Shown piece after piece: positions 41,205 to 49,181 of a stretch of 64,000 nt of DNA. Under the pieces are notes generated by a model. That model was given only the letters and a program-made list of their open reading frames with translations, was not told the origin of the DNA and made no database searches. The stretch lies in contig CALMSX010000046.1 of assembly GCA_937872515.1 (NCBI GenBank), positions 1 through 64,000 on the forward strand, given 5' to 3'. Positions within the stretch are counted from its first letter, which is position 1, and every line of letters begins with the position of its first letter. The stretch is from an uncultured Bacteroidota bacterium. Its GTDB lineage: Bacteria > Bacteroidota > Bacteroidia > Chitinophagales > Saprospiraceae. The translations under genes and the position numbers were made by a program.

Positions 41205-42683
41205 TCAGGTTTTTTGATACCTGATTTTTTTGGATAATTCCAAAGGCAGTCTAACCTCTTTTTTGCCCAGCCTAATGTAAATGAAATCTTTGTCCATTCT
41301 CCCAACCACAAATTCTTCATTGGGTAAAATGCCCATTTCCCATAATTCAGATTCTATCAGTGGGTCGGTTTGATGTAGCGAAATTTTGGCCCTCGACCTG
41401 GGTTTGAGATTAAAAATACTCATTGGGTCGGTTCCACTCCTGGGTGGAATGGGCGAGCCATGGGGATCTGTTTGGGGAAAGCCCAATTGGGCATCAAGTT
41501 CATCCATGTCAGCAGCCGTGAGGTGGTGTTCAATTCGTTCTGCATCGTCGTGAATCTGGTGACTGTTGAGCCCCATGCCCTGGACCTGATACATCTCCCA
41601 CAAGCGGTGTGCTCTGATTAATTCCAATGATTTTTCTTTTCCCTTTGGCGTGAGGTCTCCATTGGCCAAAAAATAACCCTCATTGATGAGTTTTTTCATA
41701 GCCTTTTTGAGCATAAATACAGAAACTCCGGTTTGCTCGTTCAATTGGTTGAAGCCCGGACAATGATGGTTGTTTCTCGAAGAAAGTTTGATAATATCTT
41801 CACCCGCTATTCTGAGTTTTTCTTTGTATGCTACCCACCACCTGGATACAAGACCTTTTTCAGGTGCCAGAAGTGAAAATACCAAAAAGAACAGGGTAGC
41901 ACAAACTACCATGGCTGGCCCCGGAGTGGTGTCAAAAACGATGGCAAGCCAAAGTCCACATACCGAAGAAAGAGCACCAAAAAAGGCCGATAACCAAAGG
42001 ATTTTTTTCAACTTGTAAGAGAGCAACAAAGCGGTAGAAGCAGGGGTGATGAGCATGGCTACCACCAAAATAACCCCTACCGACCTAAGGGCAGCCACCA
42101 CCGCAAAGGAAAGCATTAGCATTAAAAAATAATGAACTGCCCGGGTGGAAATGCCCATAGTCTCGGCATAAACTTCCTGAAATGTGGTGATCAATAAATA
42201 CCGGTAAAAAACAAGGATGGAAGCGACGGTATACACCATAATAATGCCGCTGAGTACTATGTCTTCATTGGATATGCCCAGCACATTACCAAATAAAAAA
42301 TCTTTTAAATCAAGGTGGTTGCCCTGGCTGTTGTTGAGATTGGAGATACCCATCACCCCCAATGAAAACATTGAGGTAAAAACAATGCCGATGGCGGCAT
42401 CATTTTTTGTTTTCACATTTCGTTGAATCCAGGTAATGGCAATGGCTGTTATTATTCCAGCTGCTACTGAGCCGGCAAAAAAACCCAGGGTACTGTATCC
42501 TACCAGAATAAATGCCACATAAATGCCTGGTAAAATAGAATGGGATAAGGCGTCGCCAATGAGTGACATATTTCTTAATACAATGAAACTGCCCAACATG
42601 CCACAAGTTACACCTACCATCACTGACGTAAAAAGTGCCCTTAGCGCCCATTCTGAGCTTATCGTTTGTAAAAAGCTGTCCAA
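41205..42683 (-). CDS. Fusion: metal ABC transporter permease plus MntR/DtxR-like regulator plus FeoA-like domain
   Basis: 492 residues. Residues 1-280 are an ABC-3 (ZnuB/MntB-type) permease with 8-9 helices (VMVGVTCGMLGSFIVLRNMS, LIGDALSHSILPGIYVAF, LRSVGVILVVAMLITPASTA). Residues 292-412 are a DtxR/MntR-like regulator: winged helix (FNQLNEQTGVSVFMLKKAMK) and dimerisation/metal domain with His359, Glu363, His378, Glu382, Glu385 and His386 (HDDAERIEHHLT, compare MntR NDVEGIEHHLS). Residues 430-490 are a FeoA/SH3-like domain. Glu382 at the position of DtxR Cys102 is the MntR feature and points to manganese. The only possible start is a TTG at 42683, confirmed by the promoter at 42701-42731. 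No ATPase or binding protein is adjacent. Confidence 0.9.
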   Translation of the reverse strand: MDSFLQTISSEWALRALFTSVMVGVTCGMLGSFIVLRNMSLIGDALSHSILPGIYVAFILVGYSTLGFFAGSVAAGIITAIAITWIQRNVKTKNDAAIGIVFTSMFSLGVMGISNLNNSQGNHLDLKDFLFGNVLGISNEDIVLSGIIMVYTVASILVFYRYLLITTFQEVYAETMGISTRAVHYFLMLMLSFAVVAALRSVGVILVVAMLITPASTALLLSYKLKKILWLSAFFGALSSVCGLWLAIVFDTTPGPAMVVCATLFFLVFSLLAPEKGLVSRWWVAYKEKLRIAGEDIIKLSSRNNHHCPGFNQLNEQTGVSVFMLKKAMKKLINEGYFLANGDLTPKGKEKSLELIRAHRLWEMYQVQGMGLNSHQIHDDAERIEHHLTAADMDELDAQLGFPQTDPHGSPIPPRSGTDPMSIFNLKPRSRAKISLHQTDPLIESELWEMGILPNEEFVVGRMDKDFIYIRLGKKEVRLPLELSKKIRYQKT

Positions 42684-42700
42684 ATTAATGCAGTTTCATA

Positions 42701-42731
42701 CAAAGATATGAAATTAAAACCAATCATCAAA
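42701..42731 (-). promoter_or_regulatory. Promoter of the permease-MntR fusion gene
   Basis: Minus strand: TTTG (42728-42731), 19-base spacer, exact TATCTTTG (42701-42708), consensus in both parts. It places the transcription start near 42697, 14 bases before the TTG start codon. Confidence 0.8.
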
Positions 42732-42812
42732 TAAATTTTAGACTGGTTTAAAACTTGAAAGCAGAATTGATATATTACCGTTAAAATTTGAAAAAGGAGA
42801 TCAAAAAGGTAC

Positions 42813-43157
42813 TTATTTGATCTTGTCCAGCAGACCATCTACCCTGTACATTTCGTCAAGGGTATCATCAATGTAAAGATAGATTTCTGGAATTCTTCTG
42901 ATTTGACTTTTGATGCGATGTGCCAGGGCTTGCTTTAATTGAAAAGTTTGATTTTCAATATTTTGTAGGATTTCTTCTTTTTCCTCACTGCCATAAATAC
43001 TGAGGTAAATTTTTACCTGTGAAAGATCCGGACTAATGATGGCTTTGGTTACAGAGACCAGGACATCTCCATAAATATACCTGCCTTCCTGTTGAAGGAC
43101 GGTGCTAAAGTTTCTTTTGATGAGTTCTCCTAACTGAAGTTGTCTTTTGGTTTCCAT
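42813..43157 (-). CDS. rbfA: 30S ribosome-binding factor A
   Basis: 114 residues. METKRQLQLGELIKRNFSTV, then the KH-like core DVLVSVTKAIISPDLSQVKI YLSIYG (shortened) and the C-terminal RRIPEIYLYIDDTLDEM characteristic of RbfA. It binds the free 30S subunit and helps mature the 5' end of 16S rRNA. In this organism it stands between coaX and the metal transporter gene rather than with infB or nusA. Confidence 0.93.
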   Translation of the reverse strand: METKRQLQLGELIKRNFSTVLQQEGRYIYGDVLVSVTKAIISPDLSQVKIYLSIYGSEEKEEILQNIENQTFQLKQALAHRIKSQIRRIPEIYLYIDDTLDEMYRVDGLLDKIK

Positions 43158-43215
43158 ATTTTAGCCAATGTAATATAGGTAAATGGCTAAAGATACAAAT
43201 TAGTTCACATTGTGC

Positions 43216-43992
43216 CTAGATTGTGTCCTTTAACAACCAGTTGCCCATCAACAAAATCCCATCTATGGTTAGGTTCTTTTCGATGTGATCAAAGGGGCTG
43301 GTTATGTTTTCCAGGGCTTCTGATAGTCCACCGGTTGCAATGGTGAAGTAGGGCTCAGAAAGCTCATCCTGGATTTTCGTCAGCAAATGTCTAACAAGGC
43401 CTTCGTACCCAACAAGGATGCCGGCCTGGATAGCGTGGGCGGTGTTTTGCCCAATGGCAGAGGCAGGTCTGACCAGACTCACTTGAGGAAGTTGGGCGGT
43501 GTGATCAGACAAAGAACCGAAGGCAGTTTTGATACCCGGCACAATGGTGACACCCAGGATTCCCTCAATCGGGTGAACTACAGTAAAAGTAAGGGCAGTA
43601 CCAAAATCGGCGACAATACAGGGCTGATTCCAGATTTTACTGGCTGCATAGGCATTGGCAACGAGGTCTGTTCCAATCTCATTGGCATGGGGGACTTTGA
43701 GGTCTAATTGTTTTAGGTGTCCCGGATTTAATAAAAGCGGAACAATACCGGTGGCATGCAGTACCGCATCTGCAATTTTTTGGTTCAAGTGGGGTACTAC
43801 GGAAGAAATCGTAACACTTTTAAGGTGACCTGCATGTACCCCCCACTCAAAGAGCAGACTCATAAGTCCGTTTTGGTAGTAAAGTCCGGGTTGGTCTTCC
43901 TTGGTTTCATACCGGAAAATGTGCTGCCAGTCTTTGCCAACGCGAAGGGCAATTACAATATTGCTATTACCTATATCTACAACCAGTTGCAT
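43216..43992 (-). CDS. coaX: Type III pantothenate kinase
   Basis: 258 residues. Ribonuclease-H-like kinase fold of type III enzymes: MQLVVDIGNSNIVIALRVG (phosphate 1), ITISSVVPHLNQKI in its TISSVVPHLN form, GTDLVANAYAASKIW, IVADFGTALTFTVVHPIEG (phosphate 2) and GLVRHLLTKIQDEL. It phosphorylates pantothenate with ATP in the first step of CoA synthesis, is usually insensitive to CoA feedback and needs a monovalent cation. Divergent from the DUF6495-like gene at 44083 and followed by rbfA at 58 bases. Confidence 0.95.
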   Translation of the reverse strand: MQLVVDIGNSNIVIALRVGKDWQHIFRYETKEDQPGLYYQNGLMSLLFEWGVHAGHLKSVTISSVVPHLNQKIADAVLHATGIVPLLLNPGHLKQLDLKVPHANEIGTDLVANAYAASKIWNQPCIVADFGTALTFTVVHPIEGILGVTIVPGIKTAFGSLSDHTAQLPQVSLVRPASAIGQNTAHAIQAGILVGYEGLVRHLLTKIQDELSEPYFTIATGGLSEALENITSPFDHIEKNLTIDGILLMGNWLLKDTI

Positions 43993-44070
43993 GAGCTCTG
44001 TTTACTTTTATGAAAATCTGATGCAAGATGTAAAATGCCCTCATTTTATCCAAAAGATAGGGCAAAACTT

Positions 44071-44078
44071 TACTTTTG
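44071..44078 (+). promoter_or_regulatory. TACTTTTG box four bases before an ATG (leaderless candidate)
   Basis: Exact TAnnTTTG, then CATC and the ATG at 44083. No TTG at normal spacing. The same spacing is seen at 16494-16506. Confidence 0.5.
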
Positions 44079-44082
44079 CATC

Positions 44083-44511
44083 ATGGAAAAGGAGATAGAA
44101 TTCAGGATGTTGACAGAAGAGGAGCTCACCGCAATGGAAGCAGATTTTATTTTGTTTTTAGCTGCCTCCGGCATAGGCGCCGATCATTGGGAAGCCATTA
44201 AAAAAGACAATCCTGCAGAAATGCAACAGATCCTGGCAGATTTTTCGAACATGGTCTGGAGAAAGGTGCTGGCAGGCAAACAATTTATGGAGTATGAAGA
44301 CCACAACTTCACTTATCTTCTATTTTTTGGCGATGAAACCACCGAAATGTTCAGGGTTGATAAAAACAATCCCAGCCAACTTGGTCGCCGCTTGGATAAA
44401 AGGGCAGTTTCTAAATCAACAGCCATGTTTGAAGCCCTGGAAGCTGGAGCCCGTTTTGTGGAAAAAGACCGATATCAGGTGTTTGTAGAGCTTTGGGAAA
44501 AGCGAAGCTAA
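44083..44511 (+). CDS. DUF6495-like cytoplasmic protein
   Basis: 142 residues from the ATG at 44083 (MEKEIEFRMLTEEELTAMEA). The frame opens at an ATG at 44035, but a promoter box lies in between and the extra residues are not family-like. The order of conserved pieces (LTEEELTAMEADFILFLAAS, ADHWEAIKKDNPAEM, VWRKVLAGKQFMEYED, then a long acidic-basic C-terminal segment) matches the small Bacteroidota proteins classed as DUF6495, a call I make from memory. No catalytic motif. Followed 89 bases later by glutaryl-CoA dehydrogenase. Confidence 0.65.
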   Translation: MEKEIEFRMLTEEELTAMEADFILFLAASGIGADHWEAIKKDNPAEMQQILADFSNMVWRKVLAGKQFMEYEDHNFTYLLFFGDETTEMFRVDKNNPSQLGRRLDKRAVSKSTAMFEALEAGARFVEKDRYQVFVELWEKRS

Positions 44512-44570
44512 AATTGTAATCAGGAACCGGAATGGGCTCTTTTTGAATGCCAGATTTGTCCAAAAGAACT

Positions 44571-44578
44571 TATCTTTG
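44571..44578 (+). promoter_or_regulatory. TATCTTTG promoter box for the acyl-CoA dehydrogenase gene
   Basis: Exact TAnnTTTG; nearest TTTG elements give spacers of 25 or 12 bases, outside the common range. It sits upstream of the ATG at 44601 and downstream of the earlier ATG at 44547, supporting the later start. Confidence 0.5.
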
Positions 44579-44600
44579 CACCCTAACCAAAGAAAGCAAA

Positions 44601-45809
44601 ATGAGCCACGGAAATGGAGGTCAAAAATCAGTGAAGACCGATCAGTACAGCCACCACGATTACTACAAAATTGATGACTTGCTCAGTGAAGAGCATTTAA
44701 TGGCAAGAGATGCCGTTCAACAATGGGTAAAATCGGAGGTAAGCCCCATCATAGAAGATTATGCCAATAGGGCAGCGTGTCCCACCCATTTGTTTAAAGG
44801 CCTTGCTGAAATTGGTGCATTTGGTCCCAGCCTGCCCACTGAGTATGGCGGAGGTGGTATGGATGAGATCGCCTATGGTGTTATCATGCAAGAGCTTGAA
44901 CGGGGAGATTCGGGCATCAGGTCCATGGCATCAGTTCAAGGATCATTGGTCATGTACCCGATTTACAAATTTGGCACAGAAGAGCAAAAGAGAAAGTACC
45001 TTCCTAAATTGGGAAATGGTGATTTTATAGGATGTTTTGGTTTAACAGAACCCGATTTTGGTTCCAACCCTTCAGGTATGGCTACCAATATTGTTGACGA
45101 TGGCGATAGCTACATCCTAAATGGTTCAAAGATGTGGATTACCAATAGCCCATTGGCTGATTTGGCAGTTGTTTGGGCCAAAGACCAAAATGGTGACATA
45201 CGGGGCATGGTTGTTGAAAAAGACAGCAAAGGATTTTCCGCCCCTGAAATCCACGGCAAATGGTCGTTAAGGGCCTCGATAACAGGAGAATTGGTTTTTG
45301 AAGACGTCAGGGTTCCAAAGTCACAGGTGTTTCCGGAAGTGAAAGGTTTAAAAGGCCCACTTTCGTGTCTGAGCAAGGCCAGGTATGGCATTGCCTGGGG
45401 TGCCATGGGAGCAGCATTGGATTGTTATGACAGTGCTTTGCGCTATTCTTTGGAAAGGGTGCAATTTGACCGTCCAATCGGTGGTTTTCAGTTGACCCAG
45501 AAAAAATTGGCAGAGATGATAACCGAGATTACAAAGGCCCAGTTGTTGTCTTGGAGATTAGGAGTCCTGGCCAATGCAGGAAAAGCTACACCGGCACAAA
45601 TATCCATGGCCAAAAGAAACAATGTCAACATGGCTTTGACCATCGCCAGAGAAGCAAGGCAGATTCACGGAGGTATGGGCATTACCAATGAATATCCTGT
45701 AATGAGGCATATGATGAACCTCGAAACAGTTCTCACATATGAAGGCACCCACGATATCCACCTCCTGATAACAGGAATGGATGTTACGGGCTTAAATGCT
45801 TTCAAATAA
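44601..45809 (+). CDS. gcdH: Glutaryl-CoA dehydrogenase
   Basis: 402 residues from the ATG at 44601; the frame reaches 44547 but the promoter box at 44571 is downstream of that. Clear acyl-CoA dehydrogenase: FAD-binding GCFGLTEPDFGSNPSG and WITNSPLADLAVVWAKDQNG, the catalytic base Glu at about 381 in TYEGTHDIH, and ARYGIAWGAMGAALDCYDSA. GLTEP plus SPLADLAVVWA, VQGSLVMYPIYKFGTEEQKR and the ending GMDVTGLNAFK match glutaryl-CoA dehydrogenase rather than short-chain enzymes. It oxidatively decarboxylates glutaryl-CoA to crotonyl-CoA in lysine/tryptophan degradation, passing electrons to ETF (etfAB at 9-10 kb). Coupled to the GNAT gene 8 bases later. Confidence 0.9.
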   Translation: MSHGNGGQKSVKTDQYSHHDYYKIDDLLSEEHLMARDAVQQWVKSEVSPIIEDYANRAACPTHLFKGLAEIGAFGPSLPTEYGGGGMDEIAYGVIMQELERGDSGIRSMASVQGSLVMYPIYKFGTEEQKRKYLPKLGNGDFIGCFGLTEPDFGSNPSGMATNIVDDGDSYILNGSKMWITNSPLADLAVVWAKDQNGDIRGMVVEKDSKGFSAPEIHGKWSLRASITGELVFEDVRVPKSQVFPEVKGLKGPLSCLSKARYGIAWGAMGAALDCYDSALRYSLERVQFDRPIGGFQLTQKKLAEMITEITKAQLLSWRLGVLANAGKATPAQISMAKRNNVNMALTIAREARQIHGGMGITNEYPVMRHMMNLETVLTYEGTHDIHLLITGMDVTGLNAFK

Positions 45810-45817
45810 ATTTCGGA

Positions 45818-46381
45818 TTGTTTGTAAAACACCATATTGACAACTCAACAACCTTTTTCCTAAGGGATCTGGAGGTTGATGATGCGGAGATCTTAGCTCA
45901 AAACGCCAACAACCCTTTGATAGCGTGCAATTTGACCAATGCTTTTCCGCATCCCTATGGGCTGGAAGACGCGCAACGTTTTATTTCTATGGCCAGATCC
46001 TTCGATCCAAGCCGCATTTTTACCATTGACATCAACGGCCTGGCAAGTGGAGGTATCGGCATTCACCCCCAGTCCGACATCATGTGCAAAAATGCAGAGC
46101 TGGGTTATTGGTTGGCAGAACCCTGGTGGAGCAAGGGAATTATATCGGTTTTAATTCCTGAGATCATTCGTTATGGCTTTGAAAACTTTGACATTGATCG
46201 AATTTATGCCAGACCGTTTGGCAGCAATCTGGCTTCCCAAAAGGTCTTAATCAAAACCGGCTTTGTCCTGGAAGCCCACATAAAAGAAAACATCTTTAAG
46301 TGGGACAGGGTAGAAGATGAACTTATTTTTGGCTTTAGGAGATCGTATTTAAAACCCGACATAAGCACCTACTCTGCCTGA
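45818..46381 (+). CDS. GNAT-family N-acetyltransferase, RimJ/RimL-like
   Basis: 187 residues. The only reasonable start is the TTG at 45818, eight bases after the gcdH stop; there is no ATG before the first strand. Domain features: FFLRDLEVDDAEILAQNANN, GGIGIHPQSDIMCKNAELGY WLAEPWWSKG (acetyl-CoA binding, shortened) and the terminal ARPFGSNLASQKVLIKTGF. It probably acetylates a protein N-terminus, amino acid or small amine; the substrate is unknown. The last 33 bases overlap the convergent DUF5723 gene. Confidence 0.85.
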   Translation: MFVKHHIDNSTTFFLRDLEVDDAEILAQNANNPLIACNLTNAFPHPYGLEDAQRFISMARSFDPSRIFTIDINGLASGGIGIHPQSDIMCKNAELGYWLAEPWWSKGIISVLIPEIIRYGFENFDIDRIYARPFGSNLASQKVLIKTGFVLEAHIKENIFKWDRVEDELIFGFRRSYLKPDISTYSA

Positions 46382-47653
46382 AAGTCCATCCAATCTGGAT
46401 GGGTTCAAGAGAGACCAGGCATTGTTGCATACTCCAAATAAAACAACAGGGCCAAATTCTGTTTTAGCCATGACTCCGAGATTGAAGGCAGCATCACTCC
46501 TCCATTGATAGTTGACTCCCAAATCAAGCCATGATAAGACTGGCCTGCTAGCCTGCAGGTGAACCGAGGCTTTTTGGATGTTCGACAAATCTTTAAAGTT
46601 AAAAAGGGCACTGAAGGTAGTTCCGGCAAGGGAAAAATAGCCTCCGGCATTATACCGGGCTGCTACTTTTTGTGAAAATTCCAGGTTTTCCTGCTTGAGT
46701 GAAAACACACTCAATATGGTATCTTCTATGCTTGCATCTTCTTCTCCATCAATAACTTTTTCGATATCGATGCCTTTAAGGGTGGTAGTGGTGTTATTGG
46801 TCAATTTTTGTGCCCTGTCAGCCCATTTAATTGACCCCAGATTTTGGGCACTTACAAATATCCCACTGTTATCACTGAGTTTTAATTCCAATCCCAAGTC
46901 AAATGCCATCCCATGATTGGCGGTAAACAATGACCGGTAATCATTGATTCCTTTTATGGTTTCGATGTCATCTATGCCCCTGTACTCAAAAATGCCAGCG
47001 TTGTAAATCTCTATGTCATTGGCAATGGTAAGTTCATAATACTCAGCACCCGTGGTCAATTGAGAACTTAGCTTCTCCGTATGCATATGGTGCCATCCAT
47101 TGAGATAGGCCGCCCTTACACCAATGTTGACAGGCCCGGTTTTTATGGCAGCTCCGAGGTAGAACTTTTGATATACACTTGCACTTGCGGGCATTCCCAG
47201 CTCTACTGTTTTGCCTATGTAAGAAGCATTCCCATTGGCTAAAATATCAATCAATGTTGGATTCAACGAAGTCGCAAATTCATAATTGATGCCGTGACCG
47301 GCTGAAAAAGTGATGGATCCAATTCGGTGCACTACATCAATGGTGTTGAACTGGCCGGTAGCCATCAGATCGCTTTTTCCATCAATGGCTGAGGCCAGAC
47401 GATTGAGAGAAATAATATTTACGCCGGCCGTATTTTTCTCAATAAAATCACCTGCATTAAGATTGCCCAATTGAAAATCCAATGCAGTAGAAGCTGCAGA
47501 GATTTCCCAGCTCTTCTCACTGGTATATGCCGGGTTGATATAAGTTTGCTGTATACCTTGCCATTGCATCATCCAGTTGTCCTGTGCTGTAAGGTTCTGA
47601 AGAGAAATTCCGAGAATAAAAAGAAAGGTTATATAGCTGTTTCTGAAAGTCAT
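46349..47653 (-). CDS. DUF5723-family outer-membrane beta-barrel protein
   Basis: 434 residues. Signal peptide ISLQNLTAQ (1-23). The sequence follows the DUF5723 pattern: INPAYTSEKSWEISAASTAL, then SLNRLASAIDGKSDLMATGQ, SITFSAGHGINYEFATSLNP, NHGMAFDLGLELKLSDNSGI and a terminal RVGAYVGF with an aromatic last residue for barrel insertion. These are large porin-like outer-membrane proteins of unknown function. It starts one base after the stop of the lipoprotein gene at 47655, so the two are translationally linked. Confidence 0.82.
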   Translation of the reverse strand: MTFRNSYITFLFILGISLQNLTAQDNWMMQWQGIQQTYINPAYTSEKSWEISAASTALDFQLGNLNAGDFIEKNTAGVNIISLNRLASAIDGKSDLMATGQFNTIDVVHRIGSITFSAGHGINYEFATSLNPTLIDILANGNASYIGKTVELGMPASASVYQKFYLGAAIKTGPVNIGVRAAYLNGWHHMHTEKLSSQLTTGAEYYELTIANDIEIYNAGIFEYRGIDDIETIKGINDYRSLFTANHGMAFDLGLELKLSDNSGIFVSAQNLGSIKWADRAQKLTNNTTTTLKGIDIEKVIDGEEDASIEDTILSVFSLKQENLEFSQKVAARYNAGGYFSLAGTTFSALFNFKDLSNIQKASVHLQASRPVLSWLDLGVNYQWRSDAAFNLGVMAKTEFGPVVLFGVCNNAWSLLNPSRLDGLSGRVGAYVGF

Positions 47654-47654
47654 A

Positions 47655-49172
47655 TTATTGAATTTTTACAATGGCTCCAATGGTTATATCCATGCCGTAA
47701 TCATTGTACAACCAAATCGGAGTTGCACTTTGTATATTGGTGTCAAAACTACCGGTAACCAGTATTTTTTTTGCTTGTTTGATACTGCTGAATTTGTCAA
47801 CATCCAAATTGAGTACATGCTCCTGGGTGTTTTTGGTGGTGGTTTTTTCTCCTCCATTCAAGGGTGCAGATCCTACTTTTATTTTTTCACTCTCAGCCAG
47901 GGTGTACAAAACATTGTTGTTGTTATCCAGGAAGATCAGGCCAACCACCATGTCCATCGGAAAACTATTGGCAGTTTTAATTTTTAATTCTACTGCTTTG
48001 GCGGCATCATAGTCACTTAGATCTAAATCAATGGTATCCGCAATGGTAAACAAATTGGCTTTAATTTTCATCGGCAATTCTACATTCACTTTTACCGAAA
48101 AGAAACCATCAGAGGTGTAGAAATTTTTGACGCCGGTATCCCCATCCGGGTTTGCCAGGGCATCAAAATCATAGATCACTTGAATGACCTTGTCTTTAAA
48201 AAGTTCACCAATGTTGGAATTTTGAGCATTAAAATGAAATACGGTATTTTTTGTTTGCCCTACCTGATTGATAGAGGGGTAGTCAAAATCTATGCCCTTG
48301 TTGATGTATTCACTTTCTACGTTGAATAATTTATCTCCTACTGTTTTTACAGTGAGCTGGTTTACTTTTGAACGTACCGGAAAGCCAAATGCATTGTCCA
48401 CATCAAGAGTGATTTGCGGCTGTTCTATTTCAAGGCCTCCCGACTTCCACAAATCAAACAAATTGATTTTGATGATGTCTCCTTTGATGTCAAAAGTATG
48501 GTTGCCGAAATAACCATCAAGGTAAGTAAACTTGAGCACATCAAAACGCATGGCAGCGTATGACATTTTGATCCGGTCTCCATTAGGCTTGTAGGCGAGG
48601 TACCTGAATTTAATTTTGTTGTTAACAGGGAAGGCAACCCAGTTCAAAAGGGAGGAAGAGCTGGTTTCAATGACACCATCTGCATCGTTGGTGAAATCAA
48701 GGGTGTAGTCTTTTTCCCATACAATGCCGTCATTGTTCACCGATTCAATGAACATCCTCACTTTGATGACCTCTTTTTCACTATGGTTAAATTTGAAATA
48801 GATATTGGTGTTGTCGAAAATACCCTTGTCAATTCGATAACTTCCATTAACCGGCAATGGAAGCTCGGCGATGGTATCAAAAATGGCAAACTCAAAAATA
48901 CCCGGAACCGGTGGGAAAATTTTACTGGCATTATCCCTTAAAATTTCTCCGCTATACAGCGCTGTTATCCTACCCAGACCATCAATACGGATCGATGCAT
49001 CACCTTCTGCACGGTCAATGACATCCTGAATGTTCAAAGATCCAAAAGCAATGGGAACCGCGAAGGTACGTTCTGTGTCTTCGAGTTCAAAATCTCCATC
49101 ATAGAGTGAATTGCACGAAAAAAGGGAAAGTGTCATCAGTCCCCAAATCAACATTCTCAAATTTTGATACAT
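47655..49172 (-). CDS. Large lipoprotein of unknown function
   Basis: 505 residues. Lipobox SLFSC (Cys20); the start could be the ATG at 49172 or one six residues later. The mature part is mostly beta (FAVPIAFGSLNIQDVIDRAE, RYLAYKPNGDRIKMSYAAMR, VKVNVELPMKIKANLFTIAD), without recognisable catalytic motifs. It is known to me only as a hypothetical protein type in Saprospiraceae-like genomes. Middle gene of the beta-CASP/lipoprotein/DUF5723 unit, nine bases after the nuclease gene and one base before the barrel. The lipoprotein-plus-barrel pairing suggests an outer-membrane complex. Confidence 0.65.
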   Translation of the reverse strand: MYQNLRMLIWGLMTLSLFSCNSLYDGDFELEDTERTFAVPIAFGSLNIQDVIDRAEGDASIRIDGLGRITALYSGEILRDNASKIFPPVPGIFEFAIFDTIAELPLPVNGSYRIDKGIFDNTNIYFKFNHSEKEVIKVRMFIESVNNDGIVWEKDYTLDFTNDADGVIETSSSSLLNWVAFPVNNKIKFRYLAYKPNGDRIKMSYAAMRFDVLKFTYLDGYFGNHTFDIKGDIIKINLFDLWKSGGLEIEQPQITLDVDNAFGFPVRSKVNQLTVKTVGDKLFNVESEYINKGIDFDYPSINQVGQTKNTVFHFNAQNSNIGELFKDKVIQVIYDFDALANPDGDTGVKNFYTSDGFFSVKVNVELPMKIKANLFTIADTIDLDLSDYDAAKAVELKIKTANSFPMDMVVGLIFLDNNNNVLYTLAESEKIKVGSAPLNGGEKTTTKNTQEHVLNLDVDKFSSIKQAKKILVTGSFDTNIQSATPIWLYNDYGMDITIGAIVKIQ

Positions 49173-49181
49173 TCTCTTATT

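Noticed and set aside
44035..44082. ATG at 44035 as start of the DUF6495-like gene
   Set aside because: An exact TACTTTTG promoter box lies downstream of it and the added residues do not fit the family's N-terminus.
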